NCBI GenBank assembly: GCA_030062745.1
Contig: CP099851.1
Coordinates: 10,666,393 to 10,730,392, forward strand
Source of the DNA: Capitulum mitella
Lineage: Eukaryota; Arthropoda; Thecostraca; Pollicipedomorpha; Pollicipedidae
Length of the DNA: 64,000 nt
Direction of reading: 5' to 3'
Shown: positions 1 to 13,345 of the stretch, piece by piece
How positions within the stretch are numbered: the stretch's first letter is position 1
Layout: the number at the start of each line of letters is the position of its first letter
Program-made: the position numbers and the translations under genes
The notes under the pieces: generated by a model
Databases searched by the model: none
What the model was told of the DNA's origin: nothing
What the model saw: only the letters and a program-made list of their open reading frames with translations

Positions 1-79
1 GCTGGATGCCGACGTTTCAGAGATGAAGAACGTATATCCTGTCATGAACATATGAAAATGGCAACATATGCCAATCGTC

Positions 80-1485
80 CCACTCCCCTCCCGAGGCCTG
101 AGAAGGGGCTTCACCAGACTCAAAAGGGGCCCAAAGGCGCCACGTATGAGATGCACGGTCTCGCACATGGGCCTCGGCATAAACGAGGCGAGTTCGTGAT
201 GTAGCCTGGAGGGCCTGTGGTTCTGAGACGCATAGAAAGGCGCCTGGAGCTCGAAAAGGATCCCCGAGATTGCAGCATTTCCCCAAAGCGACAGAGTGCT
301 CCTGAGACCGCCAGAGGGGTCACATGGCGACTGAGACGGTCAAGATGAGGACTGAGTCCCTAAGACGGCACAGAGATCCCGAGTCGGTTTCAAGGGCCTC
401 CGGGGGAGTCAGCTGGACCATCAGACGGCACGATGGTCCGTTACATGGATAGTAGGACACCTGAAACTCCCTAAAGGCCCTTGGTACCGCAAGAGAGACC
501 CCAGCATGGCAAAGTGTCCATGAAGCCGCTTAAAGTGAAGAGACCCTGGCCAGCCAGAGGGCCAGCTGAAAGGTGATTCATCGGTAACATTTTCATCCTC
601 GAGAGAAGCACATAATGGGCTACACTGGTGTTTTGAAAACCTGAGGGGCTCCTGATGCAGCCAAGGGCCCCGGAAATGTCAGGTGGTTCTTGAGATGGCG
701 AAATAAGCCCCTACACGACAAATGGCCCCTGAGACCGTCAACAAGGGCAGAGGGCCCCTGCAAGGTAAAGACGATAAGAGGGCCTCAAAGAGAGCCTGGC
801 GGCCTCGGACGACCAGAGGGCCCCTGAATGTGTTAGACGGGTTCCTGACGCGAAAACTGTTCTCCTGAGACTGCCAGTGAGAATCCTGAAGCGCCCACGA
901 AGGCCCCTGACATGGCTAGAGGGCCCCAGGACTGCCAAATATACCTCATGTAATCAAGAAAGACCCCAGATACAGTCATGGGGACCGCCGGAGACGTTCA
1001 GAGGACGCATGACACTGCACAGGGGCCCCGAAGTCGCCAAAAGGTGTTTTGTAACTGCCGGAGGGCCCCCTGCGTCAGCAAAAATGTCCACCAGCGTCGA
1101 CAGGAGGGACGCTTAGGACAACAGGGTCTTTACTTTACTTCGAAGGGTCCTTTGAGACTGCTAATCAGCAGTATCTAGCAGGACCTAGAGGACTGCCAGA
1201 GGCGTCTCTCTCACGGCAGAGAGAGACTTATATAGGGCCTCATTACTGGGTGAGAGCTCCTTTTAGGGAAAAAATGTCCCAGGGACGCAGAAAGGAATCT
1301 AAGGAGGCTTAAGCGTCCCTGAAACCGCCAGATGGGCCCCCGGAACTATGACGTGCCCCTGAAACTGTGAAAGGAGCGCCTGAAACGTCTCGAAGGACAC
1401 TGAAATTGTAAAAGGAACCTGAGACCACTGAAGGGCCTTGACACAGTAGACGGCTTGAGGCGACCTTAAGTGCCCCTGTAAGTGC
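80..1485. repeat. degenerate GC-rich minisatellite, unit roughly 25-30 bp
   Basis: Variants of a core close to CCTGAGACnGCCAGAGGGCC recur over about 1.4 kb, for example near 301-318, 721-735, 826-876, 910-935 and 1318-1335. They are separated by diverged spacers, so no unit is perfect. Short open frames occur on both strands but have no domain and simply follow the repeat. The array runs into the left edge of the window, so its true length is unknown. It is interpreted as old tandem DNA, not a gene. Confidence 0.6.
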
Positions 1486-3555
1486 AAAATGAACCTAACG
1501 TAAGCTGGCTTAAGTTAGTTTAAACTTGAACAACTTGAGATAGAGGGAGGGAAGCAGCCTCATAAAATCCTTCCGTTTTTGCTATGTTTCGGCCACGTTG
1601 CACAGGAACGAAACGGAAATGTTGTCAAATAAGATGTCGCGCTTGAATTTTTTCCGGTTTCTATATGTGGTAAAAATGGAAAATTACATGAAATATTTCT
1701 CCCGGACCTAAGTAAATCAAAGCTTTTTTCATATCTGAAGACCACAAACAAATAGGGGAAGGCGCCCGGGAGGGGGCCCCGCGCTGACCATTCGCCCTTC
1801 CCCTTGCGAAACCTTGAATCCGCCCCTGGTGCACATACGGCCGGCAGACACACCATAACTCTCCAATCTGACTGCTCCAGTACCGTGACCAGCCCTCCTC
1901 ACCGCTGTCGCCGCTGCTCCCCTCCCCCCCCCCCCTCCTCTCGCCGCCGTCTGTAGCGTGACCCTGGCCTCGACACCCCCTCGTTGGCTGGCTACGGTGA
2001 TTCAGGTGCCGGGGCTTGGCCGTGGGGTCACGCGGCTGGGTGTGGTCGGAAGTTGGAGTGCAGGCCACGCCTGATAGGACGGAACACTTGTGCTCACGGC
2101 GCGGAACACGGCCGTAGGCGCCGCTTAGAGACGGAACGGTGCGCCGCTTACCTGACAATGTGGCGGCAAATCACGTCGTAAATCTGGTCTATGTAATCCA
2201 ATGTGTCTGTCTCGCGGTTTGCATGGCGTTTCAGTCAGGAGCAACTTTCAAAGGTGAGCAATGTAAGCATTGTTTATCCGCTGGATGACCAGATTTTCAG
2301 TTGACGTTTTCGTTATGTGTGTGGTATTAGTAGAGACAAAATGGTGTAAAATCCCGAGGGAAATTCGGCAAAATTTCCCCATTTTTTTCAGTTTAAAAGC
2401 TAAATAAGGGAACAATAACGTTGTTACACCTTGTTTATCATGCACACGAAAAAAAGCAACATGACTGCCCGTTTGCCCCATTTTGAATGGTGTTTGGTCT
2501 GCAGCAAGGTTCATGCTAATTGTTCACCGTATTCGGGTCATTAACTGCTTCAGTCAGCCATTAAACTATATTTTTAGCACAAAATATAATTATGTTACAT
2601 TTTGGCTTGTATTATATATTGTCTTATATGTTATGTATTATATATTGGCTTATATATTATGTATTGCCTTATATTATATATTGACTCATATTATATATAT
2701 TAATATATCACATATTACATCTATATATTATTATATCATAACACAAAATAACTTTTATTTACGGCACTCGTCATTCAAATAATGAAATGTTTGTGCTTTT
2801 CAAATATTATTATGCTTGTGCTTGGGAGATTTAAATTAGCCAGAAGGATGTAGTTGAAACTTATAGATTAAAGCGAGACGGGCAAATCAACATGTTGACG
2901 AATGTAACGCGGGTCAACAAATAAACCTGACGAGGAAACCATTGTAGGTTTGTGAAACTCATGGATTGCAGGAGTTTTTGAGCAATACACGACTGACGCA
3001 AACAACGCAAGTGAGTTATTGAACGGGATTAACCAGTTAGTGGTACCTAGTTTGGTCAAATTGTACGTGGTGGTGACAGTACCACTCCCATGTATGGAAA
3101 CGTGCTAGAAGTCAGTTGGCTGGTGGATTAGACTATTAAACACTGATTTTTAATATTTTTCTATTTAATAGAATCAAATATTAAAATTCAAGTGTTTGTA
3201 CCAGCAAGTCTGCGTTTGCGTGTTGGCTAAATGATTGCGGTTTTAAATAAAGTCGATGGGGTAGGCGGCTTTTCATTGTGTTACACATGGTTGGTTGTGG
3301 GGAAGGAATACATTAACGCCATCTTAAACTTGTCACTGTTTACTGGAATCCGTGGAAAGATGTCGTGAAGAATGATGCCAAGCACTTGAAATAACGGCAG
3401 CGGCATGGCATGCGCGTTGTTGAAGGACATGAACTGAATGAATTTAAGATATCATTCAGGAGAAAGAGTGGAACCCCAGAAGAGATTTTGACTTTCTCAC
3501 GTATTTCCAATACCCCAGCGGCGCCCCTTCTTTCATATTCAGATTCGCCTGCTGC
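1486..3555. other. gene-free interval with one possible dispersed repeat and AT-rich DNA
   Basis: No supportable gene is seen. On the minus strand at about 1560-1830, conceptual translation gives phrases such as GRIQG and KALIYLGPGEIFHVIFHFYHI split over two overlapping frames. These resemble a translated dispersed repeat, but this is recognition only and is weak. The 165-codon minus-strand frame covering 1661-2158 is a chance frame through GC-rich DNA and this repeat. The remainder is AT-rich. Confidence 0.4.
2600..2740. repeat. AT-rich imperfect tandem repeat (TATATTATGTATTGGCT-like)
   Basis: Alternating TATATTATGTATTG and GGCTTATATTATATATTG blocks recur four to five times over about 140 bases. 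It is low-complexity AT-rich DNA. Confidence 0.7.
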
Positions 3556-3559
3556 TGAT

Positions 3560-5345
3560 TAACTAGGATCATGCACTGCAATTTGAAAACGGACGACCTC
3601 AAGGCCCTGCGACAGCAGCTGCTGTCAGCCATCGGTACCGGCAGACGCATGTATCTGCGAGGCGACCTCATCATCGGTCTGCTGAAGCCAACTGGACAGG
3701 ACGCAGTGAAGCACACAACACTGGTGACGGATCTGAGCCAGCTCATCAGCGATCCAACTCGCCCCGGACAGACACCGTCTCTAATCGACCACATCGTCAC
3801 TGACGGAATCGGCAGGGGCCTGACTGCGACCGTGGTCCCGGCGCGTGCCAGCGATCACGAGCTGACTGCTGAGGAGGCGCCGCTACCGCGAGCCAGGAGG
3901 AAGCCACGCACCGTCCTGTCACGCTCCATCAGACACACAGACCTCAATCATCCCCGTCTGGACCTGCCAACGTCAGACTGGTGAGCGCTTTACGAGGTTG
4001 CGCAATGTGGACGAGGCCCACTCCACATTCCTTCAGACCTGGAATGCATCCACTGACACTCACTGCCCTCTGAAGCAGACACCTTTCCGACGCTCGGAAT
4101 ACCACTGGCTGACTCTTTCCGCAGAGCTGCAGGATCCACCATTGACATTTAAACTGAGGAGAAAGGCTGCAGGCAGAGAGAGGGACGCTCCGCGCACGGA
4201 CAGCAGGCCTACTCCTCCTTTTAGAGGGAGTTCAGATCTTGCCTTGCCAAGGCACGAGCCGATTTCTCCTCGTCACCATGTCTCGACGAGACGACAGCGG
4301 GCGCCTGCAGCCGAAACTGCTCGGATGTCGGCCGCCACACAGCGGCGGAGACCGCAGCCGACCAGGCCGGCCCGGCCGTCCGCTGCGACCCCGGCCGCCG
4401 GCGGTAACCAGTGCGGTACATCGCGTCCGGCCAGCGACGCCCCCCGAGCTCGGAGCGACTCCGCGCCGAACGCCGACCTCTGCTGCCGCGGGATGTGACG
4501 GCGTGTCTCTGCCGCTCATCCGACGGTGCTTCCATGTTATGGGTTTCCATATCCTGTCCGTCATAAATAGGTCGATCACTATTGGTAAAGTTTTTGCTGC
4601 GTGGAAAAAGGTAATCATTGTGCCTGTTTATAAATCTGGTAAGCAATCACGACCGTGCGGCTTTGACGCCTATTAGCATCCTCAGTGTGATTGGAAAGCT
4701 TGCTAAAAAAGTGGTCAGTTTGCAAATTGTGGAATTTCTGACTAAAACGCATTTCATGACTCCCGTTTAGTACGAATACCGGCCCGACCACTCCACAGAC
4801 GATGCTCTGGTCACCACGCCATGCGATCTGTCGGAGGCATTTGACGGCGTCAACCGCGGTACCCTCTTCACAAAGATGGGATTTACGACGAATCCGCTCA
4901 CTGGTTCAGTGACTATTTGGGGCAACACTCAGTCGCTAAAAGACAGCATCGAGCTAGAGAAAACAGAATTCTGAATGAGCGAAGAGAGCACGATCGGCCC
5001 AGTGCGCTTCAACATGTTTAACGATCAACGAAACTCAACGTTCAACGATCACGCAACTCACCTGTCTGACAGCTTCAAAATAGTGTCTGACGCGGATGAC
5101 GCCGTACTCCGGCACAGCGCGCCTCCAGCCGAAGCTGAGCTTCTTGACGTGCGGCAAAATGTGAAAAGCGATTTGGGTACGCTATCCACATGGTTCAAAC
5201 ACGGTTAGATTAAGACCAGCCTAGGAAAACGGATATCACGTTGAATGGAACATCTGCATCAGTCAAAAACGTCGCAAATTTTCGGATCCACTCTGATGGA
5301 ATTTCTGTAGACCAGGCCGACACATAAAAATTCTTGACGTAACGA
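3560..5345 (+). pseudogene. degenerate non-LTR retrotransposon (LINE), endonuclease and reverse transcriptase fragments
   Basis: A LINE encodes an APE-type endonuclease followed by a reverse transcriptase, which copies its RNA at the nicked target. Here 3571-3984 reads as the C-terminal half of the endonuclease, with SLIDHIVTD near 3778 and the SDH catalytic-type motif at 3850-3858. Next comes a linker region (3998-4500) with a very GC-rich part. The reverse transcriptase is broken into pieces: YKSGKQSRP near 4628, a frameshift, ILSVIGKL near 4677, YRPDHSTDDAL near 4770, SEAFDGVNRGTL near 4831 (motif A position), DADDAVL near 5090 in place of the usual ADD box, and LSTWFKHG near 5182. Stops and frameshifts separate all blocks, so it is dead. 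The clade is probably CR1/L2/Jockey-like but is not resolved. An A-rich tract with ACAAACAAAC follows at about 5540-5570. Confidence 0.75.
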
Positions 5346-5639
5346 CTCGCCAAAATCTGTCGATGGAGAAACAAACTGCCAAAATCGTGCAGCGTCGCTA
5401 CGGCAACCTTATCACTCTCAAAAAGCTTAGCGACATTCCCCCATGTGACGTCTGTCTACCAGCTTGGGCTCTATCTTGGCAGCAGCTCCGCGACCGCGTC
5501 AACAAAATGCTAAACTTTCGCCATTCGGATCGTCACCAAAAAAGAAAACAAAAAACAAACAAACAAACGAACGGTCTCGGAGTTCAGGCACTCCATCCTG
5601 GTGCTCAGGTTGCCACATTGGGCCGAATCCCCTAAACGC

Positions 5640-8600
5640 CTAAAATCAGTCATATGTATGTTTCGGGGCGGACGTTTCCGAGTGGACCTCTCGCGCGACC
5701 ATTGACTGTAGGCTGACCATTGACCGACCATTGACCGTAGGCTCTTCACACTGTGATATCGGTTAGAGGCCGCTAACAAAACCGTGCCCACGCGTACCTT
5801 TACGAGGTGGATGCTCTCCCAGGTGAGACACGGCACAGCAGTAATCTGCGTCCCTTATGAAGGTTTGTGAAAACGACGCTCGTGTTCGGGTTGTAGGTGA
5901 CGTCTAAGTGCGCCTTCATTCATTTATTGCGCCTCTGGACTCACTGTTCGTCTTTACCTCGATGTCCATACCTTTACCCAAGTGACCTTCCGCATAAATG
6001 TTCCCTGTCTCTGCTGGCCTGCATAGTGTGCATGACGCAGTGGTGATAACATCCAATTGTATTGGATCCCTCTGCGAATCGCAATACATAAATAGACAAA
6101 CTTTGATTACGATGGAAAATTATTTGCCACTTTCGTCAGTAATGCAACCACAGCTAATAGGTGACAAAACCATTTGAAGGGTTGCCAGCGTGGAGATCGC
6201 ACTGAGACCAAAATAGTTGTCGTAGCATGACATTGCACTGTTGAAATTGGTAGACCTTGTGGCACGTCTCTTCGGCGGAGGAGCGTTAATGATCTCGTGG
6301 CGTGCCCGGTGAACGCCTCTGTGTTCTGAGCTGTAATGCTGGCGTGATTGTCTTCAAAGGTCGCATCAATTTGGCCGGTCTCACGTTCACTCTCTGCCCT
6401 TCACTGGCTGCACGTCTGCTTGTATGGCTTGAGCCACAAGTTTTGCCCGCCACGCCTTCTGCAAGGAAGCTCTCGTTGAAACGCAGCAAACACCGAATGC
6501 ACGTCTTCAGCAAAACTGATCATAAAACGTGCCTGTACCAATGAGCATGCTACGTGTGCCCGTTGACGTACACGCACCCGCATGCGCCTCATTTGAGTAT
6601 CCAAAATTTACTGGAGTTGCCTGCTGACCTTCGTGAAAGCACTATCAGTTCGAAATTCCTGTTGCTAGGGCGGACGCGTGACGCATACATCAATTGCAAT
6701 TATCGGCATTCTGTTGCAGTATGAAGTGTGTTGAGCTGAAACCCAGGGGGTCGCCGCGATGAGCAGTGAAAAGGTTTGGTAAAGAGCTTTTAAAGGATTT
6801 GGTAAACACTTCTGACGTTCCATGTTTTGATAGGCAACTGCAGGAGTTCACTGGCATCATTAAAGTCAGTTTCCCAAAAACCAACGATTGGTAGCTTTGT
6901 GGTGAGGTTAGGAGCTTTCTGAAAACCTTTATCGCTGAATTCAATGATGCCACTGAATTCCCACCATAATTTCGGTGGTTGTGAAAGGATGAACTGATGC
7001 CTCAAAATGTTTTCATCTTCCGGCTTCAAAACGGCACAGAACTTCGCACTGTAAAGCAGCAATCTCGCTGTGCTTTTTGTCACCAAACAACACCAGATGG
7101 AGGGGCGAAGCCACAGGGGCGTGACCCCTTCCTTGTGCATGAAAGTTTCTTTACTTGACAAAAATGGAAATAAATGGGAATGTCTGGTGCTAAAAATACT
7201 GTGCTCGAAATCTGGGTACTTTTCAGTTTTGAGAGATTAAATTTGTCCTGGCCCCTCCTTGGGAAAAACCTAGTTGCTCCCCTGATCGTATGCTAGATAT
7301 ATATTCAATGAACCTAAAACATACATTGCTGAGTTCATGTTATGTAGGTACGACATTACATGGGCGGCTGGCATGGATTGTGACGAGACTAGATATTAAA
7401 AAAGAAAATGTTGCCCTTATCTCAAATATATTTTAATCGTCTTCGGTCATCGTCTGTGTTTCACGTCATCTTGAAATTTAGCCTCGGAAAACGACACCTC
7501 AGGGCAAATTCGAAAGTGACGTCACATGTAGGGGGAGTGATGTAACAGCTGAAACAAAAAGCTCTCGGTATGTTTCCAAGCACTAGTGACATGCGTGCAA
7601 AGATCGGCTTGTGCTGCGAAAATTATGCGACGGACTACCAAAGGTCCACAAAACGCTGACACCATTCCGACCAACGTCAATGGGGCTTTGCTGTCTCCCA
7701 GCTTAAAATGCGACACACAATGGCTGAACCAATCACGCTAATGGCCCGCGTGGCTTCAAGGGCCGCGCTCGTTTCCTGTAAAGTCTGCGAGACATTCGGC
7801 GAAACCCGGTACACCGAACGCAAAAGACCGAAAGCTACCATTAAAGAAAATGTCGGCCGGACCATGTGGGATTTGGGCCGCTTCCGAGCACTTAGGACTG
7901 CCGACTTTTTGAGAAGGCAACTGCCAAATTCGATTTCGTTTAACTATATCTTCCGATGGTCGTAGATATGACGAAGAAGATATGACCGTAAAAGATATGA
8001 TATGACCGTAAAAATAAATATGCCCCTTGTTGCAAAATACTGTATATCGGTATACATCACCGAGTGACTCTAGAGAACTGGAGGGGCTCTAAGCATTGGC
8101 CCAGATCGGAGTCGCAGAGTTGAAGGTTTTCTGAACCTCTGCGGACTGCCAAGAACAATTTTCGACAGCCTCGTCATCATACCGACGGAGGTGTGGTAAA
8201 AAGTTTCCTGGCACAGTAAAGCGGTGGAGACAAACAAAACCGGAAACTGCTGCTTTTTGTGCATCGGCTGCTGTCGAGGTGCCGGTTGGGCACGGCTCTG
8301 TCTGCGTCTGAATGTTGCTGGAATCCTTTGGAAAACGCTTGAACCACTTGGTAGAAGCATTATCACTATTCTGTAACCCGTTCAGGAACAACTGTACGCC
8401 ATTCTGGCCCCAGCACCGTTGCAGTGTTATCCTTGGCACAGTGGGGTTCGCCTCGGCACCGTTTTCACGCTACCCACGGCGGCACCGCCTCCGCGTGCGA
8501 CCTTGGCACGCGGCCGCGCCCGTGCCCCGGCCGCCGTCGGTAGCGTCGGTACCGTCGCACCTGCAGGCGTCGTCGGTCGACTGTCGGCTATCGACCGTCG

Positions 8601-9200
8601 CTCGTAGGCGGCGGCCGGCCGGCCGGCCAGTCTGGACCTGTTGTTTGCGGCGGCCGGCCGGCGGTCGTCCAGTGTGGTCGGGGTGCTGTCTGAGCGGCGG
8701 CGAGCCCTGCAGCCGGCCGCAGACCCGACCACAGCTCGACCGGGAGGTCTGCCGCTCAGGTTAGATCGTCTGTTGCGATGGAAAGGTGCTAGAGTGTCAG
8801 GACCGGCCCCGGTATCGACGGGAATCTTAAATGTAAACGTTGGGCACCGCAAAACTGCTCGGAAGGAAAGCCGTCTGTGCGCCAGTGTTGCGAACACAGC
8901 ATGCGGTGTCGACAAGCACTGGATGTCCAAAAAGAAACAGCAGCGTGCGGTTTCAGCTGGCTGCAGTGTAGTGGGGTGTGTTTAAATCTGTCCACTGACC
9001 CAGTAAACATAAATACCACAGAATCGCGCAACAGACAGTGCAGAAGTCCGCGAATCCATTCGCAATGCTGAGATGTTACGTCAGCAGGTGTGCGTCAGAG
9101 TGTCGGGCGCCAGTGAAGCGTGTGTCAAATGGAGGTGGCAACTGAGTTCTCTCACAGTGCTCCGTGTGCTTCAGACAAGCGCATTGCCGCAGAGAGGGAG
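5640..9200. other. gene-free interval, includes GC-rich block 8450-8770
   Basis: Nothing in this interval has a recognisable domain or a convincing exon. The frames at 6690-7161, 7677-7965 and 8070-8440 have no recognisable motifs and overlap others on the opposite strand. At 8450-8770 base composition jumps to very high GC, with repeated CGTCGGTA and CGGCCGGCCGG tracts that open all frames at once. Those frames are composition artefacts. Confidence 0.5.
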
Positions 9201-9212
9201 AGAGGCCTTGTA

Positions 9213-9248
<36 letters not shown>

Positions 9249-9258
9249 GGAGAGAGAG
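9213..9258. repeat. compound microsatellite (TG)n(AG)n
   Basis: Uninterrupted TG dinucleotides at about 9213-9230 pass directly into AG dinucleotides at about 9231-9258. Confidence 0.95.
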
Positions 9259-9494
9259 CGCAAGGTTAGCCTTCGGTAGCAGCGCTGCAAGAGCTTTCCC
9301 AAAACATGGAGTCTCCATTGGAGAGGAGTTACGGTCACGTGAGGACGTTCGCGGTCGACTGCACAAGCGTTGGGCTCGGTACAGCCCAATGTACCGCGCA
9401 AAGTCCACAAAGGGTGAACGAATCAATCGAGCGTGGTAGGCACTATCTACAATTCAGCCCATTCGAAACAAATGGCTACCTCCGCCAACCTTGA

Positions 9495-10735
9495 CCCTAT
9501 TCCCGGAGGGTTAGACGGTATGGTCGATTCCCGGCAGGGGGGGGGCGGATTCGGCCCCCCTGAGATCTCGAGAACTACTCATCCGATTTCATCGCAACAA
9601 GCGGCAATCGATTTGCCAGGACGTAAATTACATTTTTATACCAAGAAATTTTAAAAATTTTGGAAGGTGTGGATACAAGGGGACAAAAATATCAAAATCA
9701 GGGGTATTTTTGGACTTCTTATAACTCCGTTGTTTACGAACCAACTTCGATGAAACTGGCATGAATCGAGAGATTATGGATAGGACTTGTACCATGGTAT
9801 ACCAATATGGAATGTGTCATGTGTACCATTGGTAGACACATCTCAGATTTTGAGAAAATTCATAGGCGTTCACAGGGTTTCAAAAATAGGAGGATTAGTT
9901 TTTCAACAAATGAATGAATAAAAAAGGCAAAAACACTTTTTTGGCTTCTGCTAGTCATTTTATGCCAAAGAAGTACAAACCACATTACAATGTTTGTATA
10001 ATGTTAGCATAGGCGGTACCAGAGACATGAAAAAGGGGGACCTGTCATGGTCACACGTTCTTCAGATCAATTTGTGACCTTTGGCCTTAAATGACCTCCA
10101 GTTACCTTGAAGCCACTTGAAATGATCTCGTGTGCATTTAACATTATCTGTGAACGTTTTCAATCACTTGAATTCACTCTATTTCAAAAACATCATTTTA
10201 TGGCTATTGCGATATACGGTACGCTCACTGACATTTTAGGTCATAGCTCCGTGACCCGATCTGATATCTAGCTGAAACTTGATGCACAAGTAGAGGGCAC
10301 CGTGCTACATCATATGTATTCCGGGTTTGGCATTTGAAAAAGCAGCCCTGAAATTATTGCAATAAAAACAAATTTTGGCTTTTGACCTTGACCTCACCTT
10401 GTAAAGTGGCCTCAGATAAACAAAATTACATATGCACATTGCCCAACTATTTAGCTATACATTTATTTAAAGTTTCAAGTTCTATCTTGAAAACGCTGTT
10501 TTTGGAAGACATTTTTCTTTTACCCTCAACATGACCAAAAAATGGCGTGAGGTACCTCCCAAAAACGTTGCCTGACTCTGTCCCTGAGCAAAAGGGAATT
10601 TTAAAATTTTGTCACAACATGTAGAAGGAATAGATAGGAAAAGTGACCAAGTTTCGTGAAGCTGAGTTAAAAACCCTGGAATTGGCAAGCAAAAAACCCG
10701 AGGGGGGCGGATTCAGCCCCCTGCCGGGAATAGGG
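9495..10735 (+). mobile_element. non-autonomous piggyBac-type DNA element, copy A (about 1.24 kb)
   Basis: The left end reads CCCTATTCCCGG and the right end CCGGGAATAGGG, a terminal inverted repeat of at least 12 bp. The right flank is TTAA (10736-10739) and the left flank is TTGA (9491-9494), one base from TTAA. TTAA target duplication with CCCT-type termini is the signature of the piggyBac superfamily. Just inside both ends lie G- or C-rich runs next to CGGATTCrGCCCC. No transposase coding is visible, so it would depend on a partner. The interior has several AGGTCA/TGACCT hexamers, for example around 10070-10110 and 10380-10400. A second copy in reverse orientation lies at 46453-47667 and shares sequence along its whole length. 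Confidence 0.8.
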
Positions 10736-10739
10736 TTAA

Positions 10740-12000
10740 GCGGCCCAAGGGCACGTATGTGCATCCTCATGGGCACGCGGGAGGCCCTTAACCGCATTTC
10801 CTTCATGTCACGCGTCTGCTCGTGCTCCCATCATCGAGTAGGAGTTGTCGGCAGAGAAGCATTCCCACCCTAAACATAAGTAGTTTTTTGCCATGACGGA
10901 ATGTTATTCCTTGGCCGATTTTGCGTCTTACGCTGGCGCCTCCTAGACCGATTTCTGTAGACATTTTCTGATGAGTTTGTGCGCTGGAGGACATGCATGA
11001 CCTGAACGAGCTAACATTTTTAATACTGTTTTTAGCTGAGCCCAAGAGGCGGAGTGTCCTAACTCGTCACCAACAACAGCAAACGCTTTTTTGCGTACCG
11101 AGGTTGGTAGAAGTGCTGCTCGCGGCCAAAGCACAAGGAAAGAAACGCCTGCAAATGACTGGCAGGGCGTGTTTCTCAGTGGCTTTGTCAGAAGTTTCGG
11201 ATGCTTTTGCGTTTCCAGACCCAAAGTTAACCATGTTTCTTGATGAGAGCTATCGCATACACCGAGACAATTGCTTCAAGTACACAAACAAATCTATCCG
11301 GATGTTCTGAACTGGCTTTTGCAGTTTTGATCTGACCCGTTCATTACATTCCCAAATGTTTCGGCTATTGCACACGCCGCGTAAACTGATGAAGATTTGT
11401 TTCGTAGACTGATGGCCAATGGGTTAAGTTCATTGCTGAATCCAACCGCTATTGTTCTCTGAACCAAGCAGCCGGACGTCAGTTTGTGGGTTAGAACCAA
11501 CAACGTCGGTCACCCTAAGCATGCTAAATAAATAAACAAATAAACGAGAAAGTTGTACCGTTATCTATGCCAATCGCCGTAGCCATGTCTTGGCTTGGTT
11601 GGTTAGGGTTGCGTCATTCCGTCGCACCATGTTGTAGCTCTTTTGATCTATGAAAAGGTGTAAACATAAGGTCGCACTGTGATTAACCCCACTTAAATCG
11701 GACCACAAACCTTGCACAAGCGGCATCAGGGTGAAGGGCATCCAAGGTTCAGAGAATCAGTACATTCCCAGGCAGCACTGGCATCCGACTGATCTGCCGC
11801 CCATCGATGGCTGGTACTGATTTGCCGCGTGCCCGTCAATGGCTGGTAACAAATAGGTCCCAGAAATCCTTAGCAAATAAGAATGCGGGAGGCACGCCTT
11901 GATGTAAGGATAGGCGTGTTATTCGAGACACTGGATCGAATCAAGGCACTGCGGAACTATAGGACAGAGGATTGAGCGATATTTTACTGACATTTTATGA
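10740..12000. other. gene-free interval
   Basis: Overlapping frames on both strands at 10803-11310 carry no motif I recognise. One could be a transposase scrap but nothing supports it. The rest is unremarkable single-copy-looking sequence. Confidence 0.35.
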
Positions 12001-13345
12001 TGACTAGTGGCGAGTGCTCGCGCCACGCGCTCGCCGCCGTGTCCCTCCGGAAATTGTTGCCCCCGGTTCCCCGCGCACCCCGCAAGGCGCAAGCGTGACA
12101 CACTGATCGCTTTTTGGGCCGTTCGCCGCGCCGCGCGTTTAAAGCTCTTTGCGCATTCGAATTTTGCGTTCGAATCAGGTTTCGCCTAACAGCTGGTCGA
12201 ATTCACCCCCGGGCCGTCCCAGGATCGCATCTCATCCTTTCCTTGGAATAGGCGGTTTCCGAAAACTGCTGAGAAAAAATGTTCGGCAGACTCGTTCCCT
12301 TAAAATTGTCACGACAGCATACGACACCGTTGTTCGACTATCTCGCTACGCCGTTCAGTCCGGCTCCACTTAAGCACGTGGTTGAGCTCCCCGAACGGAA
12401 GTTCACAGTCGCGCTGCGCACTCACATAGAAACAGACTGCCATCGGCTTCTGGTCTCTATGTCTTCCCATTTCGTGCTCCGATAAATGTGCGTCTTGACA
12501 ACTGTCTATGGCATTGTCTAGAAGTGCACTGTGCGCTAGAAATTAGAATGTTTTTCCACCGTTCTTACCAATTAATTGCCCTTCATGCGGCTACCCAGGG
12601 TACAAAGCCAATGCACCGTCGTCCTGTGTTTTTATATTGCGAGATGAATATTCCCCTTTTCCCCGCTTGGACAGGTGGCAAATATTTTCATATTCCATTT
12701 CGGTCCTCTGTCGCGATCTCCGTCAGTCTTCACCTCTCATTGTTAGTCTCGGTTAACAGTCTCTCCACAGTCGCCGCCAGGCGCAAGCATGACTCTCCGA
12801 TCGCTTTTTGGGCTGTTTGCCACGCCGTGCGTGTAAAGCTCTTTGCGCTTTCAAGTTTTCCATTTGAGTCAGGTTTCGACCTAACATCTGATGGAATTCA
12901 CGCCGTGATAATCCCAGGATCGCATTGCACGCGTCATTGCCAAGAAAATGCTTCTATTTGTTCAAAGGAACTGCTACAGGCATGTCTGCCAAAAACTTTC
13001 ACGCCAGTACACACCACCATCGATTGAAAATCTCGCTGCGCGCTTCACTCTGCATAATGTTCAGCACTCGGTTGAGCTGCAAACAATGCTTAGTACCAGT
13101 GCTGGCTGAATCATTCCGAATCGTTTCCAAATATTGCCAACCAATTTTACCTCCTTCTTCATTAGTTTCTTTGCGCATTCGAATTTTGCGTTCGAATCAG
13201 GTTTCGCCTAACATCTGATCGAATTCATCTCTGGGCCGTACCAGGAAAGCATCGCACCCTTCATTGCAAAACGAAATGCCTCTGTTTGCTCAAACAAACT
13301 TCTCCAGGCCTGTCTTTTAAAAAGGGAACGAAATGATGAAATCGA
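12000..13345. repeat. three partial direct copies of a low-copy repeat
   Basis: The phrases GCTTTTTGGGC, AAAGCTCTTTGCGC, TTTGCGTTCGAATCAGG and CAGGTTTCGCCTAACA recur at about 12110-12200, 12800-12890 and 13165-13215. They are followed each time by related text around CCAGGATCGCAT. The copies differ by many substitutions. Related text also appears near 14930-15100 and 15640-15720. The frames seen here (up to 179 codons at 12488-13027) have no domain and cross the repeat boundaries. Confidence 0.6.

Noticed and set aside
1661..2158. 165-codon minus-strand open frame
   Set aside because: Gly/Arg-rich translation of GC-rich DNA running into a dispersed repeat; no domain, and other frames are open over the same bases.
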